Below are positions 9,056-17,176 of a stretch of DNA of 64,000 nucleotides, piece after piece (the first letter of the stretch is position 1; each line of letters begins with the position of its first letter). The stretch comes from Longispora albida DSM 44784. Lineage in GTDB: Bacteria > Actinomycetota > Actinomycetes > Mycobacteriales > Micromonosporaceae. The stretch is taken from contig NZ_KB903834.1 of NCBI RefSeq assembly GCF_000379825.1, forward strand, positions 231,976 to 295,975. Reading direction: 5' to 3'. Position numbers and translations under genes: made by a program. The notes below the pieces were generated by a model. It did no database searches. It had not been told where the DNA came from and saw only the letters and a list, made by a program, of their open reading frames with translations.

Positions 9056-9238
9056 AGGCCACCAACATCCCCATCACTGCTGAAACAGGCAGATTGGCGG
9101 GTGGAGCAGTCCGGCGTTCTGCACGCATACAAGCTCAGAGCTGGGGCCTACGAGGAAGTCGTGAAGCTTGGCCGGGGTGAGACCGCGGAGCTGGACTGGC
9201 CGTTCGCCGTCACGGTGACCATCCCCGAGGCCGAGTAG
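9056..9238 (+). pseudogene. Remnant of an Uma2-family (DUF820) endonuclease-like gene
   Basis: A frame open from 9056 encodes about 60 residues whose last 45 (ADWRVEQSGVLHAYKL, then Y-E-E-V, G-E-T-A-E-L, PFAVTVTIPEAE) match the C-terminal end of Uma2 proteins, which are PD-(D/E)XK-like and abundant in actinomycetes and cyanobacteria. The catalytic N-terminal two thirds are missing: a stop precedes the frame and the upstream sequence shows no homology. It is therefore a 3' fragment left by deletion. A GTG at 9101 is the only plausible in-frame start for a 45-residue product. A perfect 20-base hairpin terminator follows its stop, as expected if it was once a full gene. Confidence 0.6.
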
Positions 9239-9282
9239 TCCCCGCTGGCCGGGTAGCTTCTCAGCTACCCGGCCAGCGGGGA
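9239..9282. terminator. Perfect hairpin between Uma2 remnant and ABC exporter gene
   Basis: Twenty paired bases (TCCCCGCTGGCCGGGTAGCT and its complement) with a TCTC loop start one base after the Uma2 stop and end 11 bases before the end of the convergent ABC gene. There is no T run; it probably works in both directions. Confidence 0.85.
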
Positions 9283-9293
9283 AGTGCCCGGTG

Positions 9294-11186
9294 CTAGGCC
9301 AGGGAGTCGGCCCACTGCTGGTGGAGGTCGGCGTACCGGCCACCCGAGGAGATCAGGTCCCGTGGCGAGCCGTCCTCGGCGATCCGGCCGCCGTCGAGGA
9401 CGAGTACCCGGTCGGCGATCTCCACTGTGGACAGCCGGTGGGCGATCACGATGGCCGTCCGGTCGGCGAGGATTGTCCGGAGCGCCCGCTGGACTGCCCG
9501 TTCACTCGGGATGTCCAGGGACGAGGTCGCCTCGTCGAGGATGAGTACCGCCGGGTCGGCCAGGAACGCGCGGGCGAAGGCCACGAGCTGCCGCTGCCCC
9601 GCCGAGAGCCGGCCGCCGCGCTTCTGGATCTGGGTGTCGTACCCGTCCGGCAGCGCGCTGATGAACGCGTCGGCCCCGATCGCCCGGGCCGCCTCCTCGA
9701 TCTCGGCCCGGGTCGCCTCCGGCCGCCCGAACGCGATGTTGTCGGCGATCGTCCCCGCGAAGAGGAAGTTCTCCTGGGTGACCATGACGACCGCTCGGCG
9801 GAGGTCCGTGGTGCCCAGGGTCCGCATGTCGTGGCCGTCGAGGCTGACGGTACCGAGGCTCGGGTCGTAGAACCGGGAGACGAGCTTGGCGATCGTCGTC
9901 TTGCCCGCACCGGTCGCGCCGACCACCGCCACGGTCTGCCCGGCCGGGATGGCCAGGTCGAGGCGGTGGAGGACGGGCCGGTCCGGCCGGTAGGAGAACT
10001 CGACGCCCGAGAACGTGATCTCGCCGCGGGCCTTCGGGAGTTCCGCCGGGCTGGCCGCCTCGGGGACTGAGGGCTCCTCGTCGAGTACACCGGAAAGCTT
10101 TTCGAGGGCTGCCGTGGCACTCTGCAGGGAGTTGTAGAACTGGGACAGCTCCTGCATCGGGGCGAAGAACCTGCGCAGGTAGAGCAGGAACGCCGCGAGG
10201 ACACCCACGTCCACCTGGCCGTGCAGTGCCCGGTAGCCGCCGTAGGTGAGGACGACGGCCGTGGTCACGTTGCCGATCAGGTGGATGCCCGGCGCGTAGG
10301 TCGCGATGAGGCGGAAGGCCTTCAGGTTCGCGACGCGGTAGTCGTCGTTGACCTGCTCGAAGATGTGCTCGTTGCGGCGCTCGCGGCGGAAGGCCTGGAC
10401 CGCGCGGATGCCGCCCATCGACTCGACGAAGTGGACGATGACCAGGGCGACCTTCTCCCGGGTCGACCGGTAGGCCCTGGTCGAGGACCGCTGGAACCAG
10501 ATCGACAGCGCCAGCAGGAACGGGAAGGACCCGAGGGTGGCCAGGGCCAGCTGCCAGTCCATCCAGAACAGGATGCCGCTGATGCTCACCACCGACAGCA
10601 CGGCCAGCACCAGGTCGTCGATGCCGCCGGACACCAGCTCGGAGATCGCGTCCATGTCGCTGGTCATCCGGGAGATGACCCGCCCGGAGGTGTACTTCTC
10701 GTGGAAGCCGACCGACAGCCGCTGGAAGTGGTCGTAGACCCGGCGGCGCAGGTCGAGGATGATCTCCTGCCCGATCTTGCCGGACAGGAAGAGGAAACCG
10801 CGCTTCGTCGCGTACTCGATCAGCACGGCCAGGCCGAACGCCACCCCGACCGTGATGATGACGGTGGCGCCCTGGTTCTTGACCAGCGGCGGGATGCCGT
10901 TGTCGATGCCGAGCTTCACCAGGTACGGGCCGGCCATCCCGGCGAAGTTCTGCACGAGCAGCAGCACGACCGCAAGAATGATCATGGGTTTGTGCGGCCT
11001 GATCAGCGAGCCGAGCAGCTTGCGGCTGCGGCCGCGGAGCCGGTCGAGCGACTGCTGGTCTGACTTCTCGGCGGCGGTACGCTCGGCGTCCTCCTCGGCC
11101 GCCACGCCCCGCCAGTCGCTCACGTCCGCCAGCGCCTGCTGGTCGGCCTGCTGCTGGACGTTGGGCTGGGTCTGGGCCTGCGTCAT
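9294..11186 (-). CDS. ABC exporter half-transporter, subunit B (consensus Walker B, variant signature)
   Basis: This 630-residue type IV exporter half has six membrane helices (about residues 70-370) and a C-terminal ATPase. The N-terminus is a glutamine- and acid-rich cytosolic extension. The nucleotide domain has Walker A GATGAGKTT, Walker B VLILDEATSSLD with the catalytic Glu, and H-loop IAHRLST. The signature is RLSAGQ instead of LSGGQ. It starts inside the previous gene's stop (ATGA, 11183-11186), so the two halves are translationally coupled and should form a heterodimer. The substrate cannot be told; such pairs export lipids, peptides or drugs. Confidence 0.93.
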   Translation of the reverse strand: MTQAQTQPNVQQQADQQALADVSDWRGVAAEEDAERTAAEKSDQQSLDRLRGRSRKLLGSLIRPHKPMIILAVVLLLVQNFAGMAGPYLVKLGIDNGIPPLVKNQGATVIITVGVAFGLAVLIEYATKRGFLFLSGKIGQEIILDLRRRVYDHFQRLSVGFHEKYTSGRVISRMTSDMDAISELVSGGIDDLVLAVLSVVSISGILFWMDWQLALATLGSFPFLLALSIWFQRSSTRAYRSTREKVALVIVHFVESMGGIRAVQAFRRERRNEHIFEQVNDDYRVANLKAFRLIATYAPGIHLIGNVTTAVVLTYGGYRALHGQVDVGVLAAFLLYLRRFFAPMQELSQFYNSLQSATAALEKLSGVLDEEPSVPEAASPAELPKARGEITFSGVEFSYRPDRPVLHRLDLAIPAGQTVAVVGATGAGKTTIAKLVSRFYDPSLGTVSLDGHDMRTLGTTDLRRAVVMVTQENFLFAGTIADNIAFGRPEATRAEIEEAARAIGADAFISALPDGYDTQIQKRGGRLSAGQRQLVAFARAFLADPAVLILDEATSSLDIPSERAVQRALRTILADRTAIVIAHRLSTVEIADRVLVLDGGRIAEDGSPRDLISSGGRYADLHQQWADSLA

Positions 11187-12958
11187 CGGACGGCCTCCTG
11201 TTCCTCGGCGGCGGCCGACAGCACGGCCCGGTACTCGGCGGAGGTGGCCATCAGCTCCGAATGGGTCCCGACGGCCACGATCCGGCCGCCACTCAGCAGC
11301 GCGACCCGGTCGGCGAGCGCCACCGTCGACGGGCGGTGGACGACGAGCAGCGCGGTCGTCCCGGCCAGTACCCGCTTGAGTGCCTCCTCCACCAGCGCTT
11401 CCGTGTGCACGTCGAGCGCGGACAGCGGGTCGTCGAGGACGAGTACCCTCGGGCGGCCGAGGACGGCGCGGGCCAGCGCGAGCCGCTGCCGCTGCCCGCC
11501 GGACAGGGACAGGCCCTGTTCGCCGACCCGGGTCTCCAGCCCCCACGGCAGTTCGTGGACGAAGCCGGCCTGCGCGACCCGCAGCGCCTCCTCCACGTCC
11601 TCGTCGCTCGCGTCCGGGTTGCCGAGCGTCAGGTTCTCCCGGACGCTCATCGAGAACAGCGTCGGGTCCTCGAACGCCGTCGCCACGGTCTGCCGGAGCG
11701 AGTCGACGGTGAAGTCGCGGATGTCGCGGCCGTCCAGCGTGATGCGGCCCTCGTCCACGTCGTACAGCCTCGGGACCAGCGCCACCAGGCTGGTCTTGCC
11801 CGATCCGGTCACGCCGACGAGCGCCATCGTCTCGCCGGGCCGGATGTCGAGGTCGACGCCGTCCAGTACCGGCGTGTCACCGTAGGCGAACCGGACGCCC
11901 TCGAAACGCAGGTGCCCCCTGACCTCCGCTGGGTCAACGGCAACGGCGCCGGGCCGGTCCACCACGGTCGGCTCGGCGTCGAACACCTCGTACAGCCGGT
12001 CGGCGGCCGTCATGGCCTCCTGGCCGTGCGCGATGATCCAGCCCATCGTCTCGATCGGCCAGACCAGCATGAGCTGGAGGCTGACGAAGGCGACCAGGCC
12101 GCCGATCGTGAGTTCGCCCTTCGACACCGCGTACACCCCGGCGACGAGCACGATGCCCAGGGTCACCCCGGACACCGAGTCGAACATCGGCCAGAACCGG
12201 GACAGCATCCGGGCCCGGTCGACGGAGGTGTCGCGGAGCTTCGCCGCGTTCGTGCCGAACCTGGCAGCCATGAACCTGTCCCGGCCGAAGGACTTGATCG
12301 CGCGGATGCCGACCGCGGACTCCTCGACCAGGGTGGCCAGGTCGCCGGTCTGGTCCTGCACGGCGCGGGACATCACCAGGTACTGCCTGCTGAAGCCGCG
12401 GCTGATCCAGAACAGCGGCAGCGCGATCAGGCCGACCAGCACGCCCAGCGGCCAGTACAGCTGGATCAGCAGGACCACGACGGTGACGTAGATGGCGACG
12501 TTGACGACGCCGAAGATCAGGCCGAAGCCCAGGAAGCGGCGCATCGCGCCCAGGTCGGACGTCGCCCTGGACAGCAGCTGGCCGGACTGCCACCGGTCGT
12601 GGAAGGCGACCGGGAGCTTCTGGAGGTGCCGGTACAGATCGTCACGGATCTGGGTTTCGATCCGCAGCGTCACGTTCGACATGGTCCAGCGGCGGAGCAG
12701 GATCAGGCCGGACTCGACCACGCCCAGCGCGAGGGCGAGCAGGCCCAGCCAGACCAGGCCCGACTCGTCGCCGTGCCTGACCGGGCCGTCGATGACGCTG
12801 CGGGTCACGAGGGGGATGACGATGCTGGCCCCGACGCCCAGGAAGGCGGAGAGGAGGAGGACCAGCATGGTCGGCAGCTGCGGGAACACATAGACCCGGA
12901 GCCGCCATAAGCTAGAAATCGGATTGCGGACTGGGGAACTATCATTGTCAGCCGGCAC
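11183..12958 (-). CDS. ABC exporter half-transporter, subunit A (Asp in place of catalytic Glu)
   Basis: This half-transporter of about 591 residues has six membrane helices followed by an ATPase domain with Walker A GVTGSGKTS and a canonical LSLSGGQ signature. Its Walker B reads VLVLDDPLSALD: the catalytic Glu is Asp. With subunit B's variant signature, this predicts one degenerate and one consensus ATP site, as in TM287/288-type heterodimers. Start choice is uncertain: the frame is open to a TTG at 13066, but a promoter-like dyad (13063-13076) covers that spot, so I prefer the GTG at 12958 (VPADNDSSPV). It is the first gene of the pair. Confidence 0.9.
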   Translation of the reverse strand: MPADNDSSPVRNPISSLWRLRVYVFPQLPTMLVLLLSAFLGVGASIVIPLVTRSVIDGPVRHGDESGLVWLGLLALALGVVESGLILLRRWTMSNVTLRIETQIRDDLYRHLQKLPVAFHDRWQSGQLLSRATSDLGAMRRFLGFGLIFGVVNVAIYVTVVVLLIQLYWPLGVLVGLIALPLFWISRGFSRQYLVMSRAVQDQTGDLATLVEESAVGIRAIKSFGRDRFMAARFGTNAAKLRDTSVDRARMLSRFWPMFDSVSGVTLGIVLVAGVYAVSKGELTIGGLVAFVSLQLMLVWPIETMGWIIAHGQEAMTAADRLYEVFDAEPTVVDRPGAVAVDPAEVRGHLRFEGVRFAYGDTPVLDGVDLDIRPGETMALVGVTGSGKTSLVALVPRLYDVDEGRITLDGRDIRDFTVDSLRQTVATAFEDPTLFSMSVRENLTLGNPDASDEDVEEALRVAQAGFVHELPWGLETRVGEQGLSLSGGQRQRLALARAVLGRPRVLVLDDPLSALDVHTEALVEEALKRVLAGTTALLVVHRPSTVALADRVALLSGGRIVAVGTHSELMATSAEYRAVLSAAAEEQEAVR

Positions 12959-13062
12959 CTGGCGACCATAACCGCGCCGTGTGGGTGCGTGCCGCCCCTT
13001 TTTCCGCTCCCCGGGCCGTCTCTTTCCTTCGATGCGTCTGCGCACGCCGGCAGTGTCCAACC

Positions 13063-13076
13063 TCAACCTAGGTTGA
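13063..13076 (-). promoter_or_regulatory. 14-base palindrome in the exporter promoter (MerR-like arrangement)
   Basis: TCAACCTAGGTTGA is a perfect palindrome in the short gap between ogt and the exporter pair. On the minus strand it sits just after TTGCCA and before TTGGACACT, resembling MerR/SoxR-type promoters in which the dyad lies between the -35 and -10 elements. No MerR-type gene is in the window. Confidence 0.5.
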
Positions 13077-13088
13077 TGGCAAGACCCC

Positions 13089-13589
13089 TCACACTGTGTA
13101 CGCGGCGGCCTCGTGCCCGAGCAGGTGACGCTTGACGTCGAGCCCCCACAGGAACCCGGCCAGCGCCCCGCCGATCCGCACGACGCGGTGGCACGGCACG
13201 AACAGGGCAGCCGGGTTGCCGGCGCAGGCCATCGCGGCTGCCCGTACGGCGCTCGGGCGGCCGGACAGCTCGGCGAGCTCGGTGTACGTGACAGGCGTGG
13301 TCACCGTGCGCAGCGTCTGGCGGGCGTGCACGAGGAACTCGCCGCCGGCCAGGCGTACCGGCACCTTGTCGATCGCGGTGACCTCGCCGTCGAAGTACCG
13401 GACGACGGCCTCGGTGACCTCGCCCAGCTCGGCGCGCTCGGACAGCTCGATCTCAGGCAGCAGGCTCTTGTGGACCTGGGGCAGCAGCGCGGCCGTGTCG
13501 GTGGTGAAGCCGCTGGCCAGGACGGCGCCGTCGTTGTCCGCGATCGTCGTGAACGGGCCGGCTGGGGTGACAATGGTCGCGTAACTCAT
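13089..13589 (-). CDS. ogt: Methylated-DNA--protein-cysteine methyltransferase
   Basis: This suicide enzyme moves O6-alkyl groups from guanine to its own cysteine. The 166-residue protein has an N-terminal RNase H-like domain (PAGPFTTIADNDGAVL) and the C-terminal winged-helix domain with the active-site motif PCHRV (about residues 132-136), preceded by SAVRAAAMACAGNP. The ATG overlaps the end of the Ada-AlkA gene in an ATGA junction (13586-13589), so the two repair proteins are made together. The exporter operon follows on the same strand after a 130-base gap containing a palindrome. Confidence 0.95.
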   Translation of the reverse strand: MSYATIVTPAGPFTTIADNDGAVLASGFTTDTAALLPQVHKSLLPEIELSERAELGEVTEAVVRYFDGEVTAIDKVPVRLAGGEFLVHARQTLRTVTTPVTYTELAELSGRPSAVRAAAMACAGNPAALFVPCHRVVRIGGALAGFLWGLDVKRHLLGHEAAAYTV

Positions 13590-14962
13590 GAAAGCCTCCA
13601 GAGGTAGAGCATGGCGTAGGACCGCCAGGGCCGCCAGCGCTCAGCGTGCGCGGCCAGGTCGGTGATGCCGAGCCGCCCGGCGGTCCTGCGGATGATCAGG
13701 TCGGTGTCGAGCAGGACGTCGGGGTCGCCGAGGGCGCGCAGGGCCACGTAGCCGGCGGTCCACGGCCCGACACCGGGCAGGGCGAGCAGTGCCCTGCGGG
13801 CAGCCTCCCGGTCGGAGCCCCCGTCAAGATCGATGTCCCCGGCGAGCGCCGCGCTGGCCAGGGCCCTGAGCGTCTCGCGGCGCCTGGCCGGCATCGCGAA
13901 CGCCTCGTCCGGCAGGGCCAGCAGCGCCTCGGGGTCGGGGAACAGGCCGTCGCGGACCAGCTTCGCCGCGACGTTACGTGCCGAGGCGATCGAGACCTGC
14001 TGGCCGACGATGGCCCGGACTGTCGCCTCGAAACCGTCCACTGTGCGGGGCATCCGGACGCCGGGGGCCGCAGTAACAGCCTCAGCCAGTACCGGGTCGG
14101 CGCCGAGCACCAGGCTCACCGCTTCCGGGTCGGCGTCGAGGTCGAGCAGCCGGCGGCAGCGCGCCACGGCCGGGGCCAGGTCGCGCAGGTCCGCGAGGGT
14201 CAGCGTCGCGGTGACGTGCCCCTTGCCGGGCTCCAGCTTCACCTCGCCCGGCCCGTGCGGCAGCCGGATCCGGCGGCTGTACCCGTCCTCGGCGGACTCC
14301 ACGCCCGCCACGGCGTGACCAGTCAGGAAGTCGAAGACACTGGAGCTGTCGAAGGGCGCCCGGTACGGCAGCCGGAGCCGCAGCCCGTTGCCGCTCGCCG
14401 GTTTGCGCCGGGCCCGCAACGCCGACGGGGTCGCGGCGAAGACCTCCAGCACCGTGTCGTTGAACTGCCGCACGCTGCCGAACCCGGCCGCGAACGCGAT
14501 CTCGGCCAGGCCCAGGTCGGTGTTCTCGATCAGGGTACGAGCCGTCTGCGCCCGCTGCGCCCTGGCCAGGGACAGCGGTCCGGCGCCCAGCTCGGCGGTG
14601 AGCATCCGGTTGAGGTGCCGCTCGGTGTACCCGAGCCGCCGGGCCAGCCCCGGCACGCCCTCCCGGTCGACCACCCCGTCCCCGATCAGGCGGAGTGCCC
14701 GGCCGACCACGTCGGCCCGGACGTCCCAGTCGGGCGAGCCGGGGGCGGCGTCGGGGCGGCAGCGCAGGCACGCCCGGTACCCGCCGCGCTGGGCAGCCGC
14801 GGCCGAGGGGTAGAACGAGACGTTCTGCCGCTTCGGGGTGACGGCCGGGCAGCTCGGCCGGCAGTAGATCCCGGTGGTGCTGACCGCCATGATGAAACAC
14901 CCGTCGAAGCGCGCGTCCCGCGCCACGATGGTCCGGTAACACCGGTCGAAGTCCAGTTCCAC
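13586..14962 (-). CDS. alkA: Ada N-terminal/AraC regulator fused to AlkA 3-methyladenine glycosylase
   Basis: This 458-residue fusion joins two functions. Residues 1-75 are the Ada zinc domain with ligands Cys34, Cys38, Cys65 and Cys68; Cys34, which aligns with E. coli Ada Cys38, is expected to accept methyl from phosphotriesters. Residues about 85-185 are an AraC-type DNA-binding domain (GLARRLGYTERHLNRML, then LAEIAFAAGFGSVRQFN). Residues about 195-458 are an AlkA-type glycosylase with a helix-hairpin-helix (LPGVGPWTAGYVALRALG) and the catalytic Asp in LLDTDL. Methylation of the zinc domain probably activates transcription of this gene and of the overlapping ogt gene. Confidence 0.93.
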   Translation of the reverse strand: MELDFDRCYRTIVARDARFDGCFIMAVSTTGIYCRPSCPAVTPKRQNVSFYPSAAAAQRGGYRACLRCRPDAAPGSPDWDVRADVVGRALRLIGDGVVDREGVPGLARRLGYTERHLNRMLTAELGAGPLSLARAQRAQTARTLIENTDLGLAEIAFAAGFGSVRQFNDTVLEVFAATPSALRARRKPASGNGLRLRLPYRAPFDSSSVFDFLTGHAVAGVESAEDGYSRRIRLPHGPGEVKLEPGKGHVTATLTLADLRDLAPAVARCRRLLDLDADPEAVSLVLGADPVLAEAVTAAPGVRMPRTVDGFEATVRAIVGQQVSIASARNVAAKLVRDGLFPDPEALLALPDEAFAMPARRRETLRALASAALAGDIDLDGGSDREAARRALLALPGVGPWTAGYVALRALGDPDVLLDTDLIIRRTAGRLGITDLAAHAERWRPWRSYAMLYLWRLS

Positions 14963-15054
14963 GGGTCAATAGTGCCCAGCCGGGCGGCCGGAGGCTGGCG
15001 GAAATCAGACGTGAAGATCACGGGTGCTGGCGGGCCCTGGTTACGTTGGGAGGC

Positions 15055-15426
15055 ATGACCGCACCAGCCCCTGTGTACGACCGCAAGGAACAGTTCGAGC
15101 AGATCCGCTCCGGGTTGCTGCCCGGCGAGCAGATCATCGCCGTGTACGACGCGATCGGCGTCGGCACCGGCTTCATGGGCCTGACCACCCGCCGGGTGAT
15201 CGTGCAGGACAAGTCGTTCGTCGGCAAGAAGGTCGCGATCACCAGCATCCCGTACTCGAAGATCAGCAGCGTGAGCGTGCTGGCCAACAAGTCGTGGGCC
15301 GGCCAGTTCTTCTCCACCGGCTCGATCGCGGTGCACGTCGGCACGCACACCTACGAGGTGGACTTCCGTGGCGACGAGAAGGCCCGGCACGCCCACAACG
15401 TGATCCTGCACTACATCTCGCAGTAA
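15055..15426 (+). CDS. Bacterial PH-domain protein
   Basis: This 123-residue soluble protein is made almost entirely of a pleckstrin-homology-like bacterial domain: LLPGEQIIAVYDAIGV, GLTTRRVIVQDK, ITSIPYSKISSVSVL and GTHTYEVDFRG form the usual beta-strand series, followed by a C-terminal helix. Such proteins are small, cytoplasmic and mostly uncharacterised. GGGAGG ends one base before the ATG at 15055, too close for normal use, so either the TTG at 15046 or a leaderless start is possible. It is divergent from ada-alkA and convergent with the next gene. Confidence 0.8.
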   Translation: MTAPAPVYDRKEQFEQIRSGLLPGEQIIAVYDAIGVGTGFMGLTTRRVIVQDKSFVGKKVAITSIPYSKISSVSVLANKSWAGQFFSTGSIAVHVGTHTYEVDFRGDEKARHAHNVILHYISQ

Positions 15427-15434
15427 CCGGCCGG

Positions 15435-16214
15435 TCAGAAGTCCCCGCCGAAGTCGCCGTCGTACCCGCCGCTGTCGAAGCCGCCCCCGTCGTACCCGCC
15501 ACCGCCGCCGGCGTCGCCGAGCTGGTCGTCGGTCCCCGAGCCGAGGCCCTCCTGGTACCCGGAGCCGAAGCCCGAGTCGTAGCCGGCCGCGTAGGCGTCG
15601 TAGCCGGGGTCGGCGAAGGCCGGGCTGAACAGCGCGTCGAAGATCAGCATCGTCCCGATCGCCCCGGCCCCGCCGATCAGCGCGGTCTTCCACCACGGCG
15701 TCGAGTACCAGCCGCCGGGCACCGGCCGCCCGGAGACCGTCCCGCCCGGGTAGTAGTACGGGGTCTGCGGCCCGGCTGACGGCCCGGCCGTCAGCACCTG
15801 GCCCTGCACCTCGACCCGGCGTTCCTTCGTGAGCACCCCGGCGCGGCGCTGCCCGGCCAGCTCCGGCAGGTCGGGGCCAGGGTCGAGCCCCATCGCGATC
15901 CTGGCGGCCCTGACGTACGCCAGCCCTTCCAGCGCCGTGTCCCCCGCCAGCTCGAACTGCCGGGCGGTCTTCGACTGCTCCAGCTGGGCTCCGGCCGCGT
16001 TGTACCGCTCGCCGGCGTCGGCGAGCGCCTGCCGGGTGGCGGTGTCCTCGCCGTGCAGGTTCATCACCTGGCCGCCGAGCCGGTCGTACCAGCGCATCGC
16101 CTCGGCCCGCGCGTCGGCCAGCTCCTTGGCCTGCCGCTGCCAGAGGAAGAACCCGACGAGTGCCACGGCTGCCGCGATGACCACCAGCACGAGGAAGACA
16201 CTGAGAGTGCTCAT
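15435..16214 (-). CDS. Membrane-anchored protein with coiled-coil and Gly/Asp-rich tail
   Basis: This 259-residue protein has one N-terminal membrane helix (residues 3-24) and a charged, partly coiled-coil region (about 28-110, including TARQALADAGERYNAAGAQL). A Pro/Tyr linker (TPYYYPGGTVSGRPVPGGWY) leads to a second hydrophobic stretch (about 178-198). The C-terminal tail of about 55 residues is nearly all Gly, Asp, Tyr, Ser and Phe. It resembles DUF1542-type membrane proteins found in actinomycetes, whose function is unknown. The low-complexity tail may be disordered. It ends 8 bases from the end of the PH-domain gene. Confidence 0.75.
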   Translation of the reverse strand: MSTLSVFLVLVVIAAAVALVGFFLWQRQAKELADARAEAMRWYDRLGGQVMNLHGEDTATRQALADAGERYNAAGAQLEQSKTARQFELAGDTALEGLAYVRAARIAMGLDPGPDLPELAGQRRAGVLTKERRVEVQGQVLTAGPSAGPQTPYYYPGGTVSGRPVPGGWYSTPWWKTALIGGAGAIGTMLIFDALFSPAFADPGYDAYAAGYDSGFGSGYQEGLGSGTDDQLGDAGGGGGYDGGGFDSGGYDGDFGGDF

Positions 16215-16254
16215 GTCTCGAAAGTACCGCTTGGCGAGGCTCGGTCAGGACCTC

Positions 16255-16944
16255 TTATGAGTGCTCGAACACCTGCCGCCAGCGCTCGGCGGCCTGGAGC
16301 ATCTCCTGGTTGACGGCTTCAAGGAACCGGCCGGTGTTCCGCAGCCGGTTGCCGGGCGGCGTGTCGTCCCCCAGAATCGACGCGCCCTGCCGGACGGCCT
16401 CGGCGAGCATGAAGTTCATCCGGGCGCTGGCCAGCCACGCCTGCACCCACACGTCGTCGTCGACCACGTACCGGTCGCGCCGCCCGTCGGGCTCCCGCCG
16501 GATGAGCTGCTGCCGTTCGAGGTCGCCGACCGCCTTGGAGACCGTCGCCGGGCTGACGCGGAGCTGCGCGGTCAGCTCCGCGGCCGTCATGCTCCCGGTA
16601 TCGCTGGTGAACAGGTACACGAGGGCGGCGGCGGCAGCTCTCGGCAGTCCGCTGTGGACGATGATCCCGGTCAGCTGCTCGCGGAACTCCCGGACGGCCT
16701 CCGGATCGCGGCTGGCCGGCGTCGCCTCGGCCGGCCGGCCCGGCTGCCGCCTCGCCCGGGCGGCCGCGGCGCGCTGGGCCTGGTCGGCACGGTACCGGCC
16801 CGGGCCGCCGTTGCGGTTCACCTCGCGGCTGATCGTGGAGGTCGGCCGGTCGAGAAGCCGGGCGATCTCGGCATAGCCGGTGCCTTCGGCCAGCCGGGCC
16901 GCGATGTACCGGCGGTCGTCGTGGGTCAGCCTGGGTGCGGTCAC
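16255..16944 (-). CDS. Transcriptional regulator: IS30-type HTH joined to a MarR/GbsR-like domain
   Basis: The 229-residue protein opens with an HTH characteristic of IS30 transposases (RLTHDDRRYIAARLAEG, then YAEIARLLDRPTSTISREV), but no transposase catalytic domain follows. Residues about 85-200 look like a winged-helix MarR/GbsR regulator (VYLFTSDTGSMTAAELTAQL, VSPATVSKAVGDLERQQLI, RREPDGRRDRYVV). This is a transposase DNA-binding module reused in a regulator. The GTG at 16944 was chosen because GGAGGAG lies upstream at normal spacing. The gene is divergent from a membrane-protein gene, and the shared gap holds an array of TTGCG boxes, so autoregulation and control of the neighbour are likely. 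Confidence 0.85.
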   Translation of the reverse strand: MTAPRLTHDDRRYIAARLAEGTGYAEIARLLDRPTSTISREVNRNGGPGRYRADQAQRAAAARARRQPGRPAEATPASRDPEAVREFREQLTGIIVHSGLPRAAAAALVYLFTSDTGSMTAAELTAQLRVSPATVSKAVGDLERQQLIRREPDGRRDRYVVDDDVWVQAWLASARMNFMLAEAVRQGASILGDDTPPGNRLRNTGRFLEAVNQEMLQAAERWRQVFEHS

Positions 16945-16992
16945 TGCTGGCTCTCCTCCGGGTACGCGATGAGGGTTGTCCCGTGGGCCATT

Positions 16993-17165
16993 ATTGCGTT
17001 CGACGCCATCTGATCGCAACGCACCTCGGGCCTGGTTGCGTTTAGCTTCACGATCGACGCAATGATGATCAGGGAATCTAACAGGGATTATGGCTTACGG
17101 GCCCCCCTCTTGTGTTGAGTCAGATCTGAACGCAACGTAGCGTTTGGCTATCGGCAAACGTTGCG
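16993..17165. promoter_or_regulatory. Array of TTGCG operator-like boxes in a divergent promoter
   Basis: Six copies of a TTGCG-type box, in both orientations, occur in 173 bases: ATTGCGTT (16993), CGTTGCGAT (reverse, 17013), GTTGCGTTT (17035), ATTGCGTC (reverse, 17056), CGTTGCGTTC (reverse, 17128) and CGTTGCG (17159). They fill the gap between the HTH regulator and the divergent membrane gene. The box at 17056 continues as GACGCAATGAT, which also occurs inside the palindrome at 41941. Confidence 0.6.
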
Positions 17166-17176
17166 AGGAGAGAACT

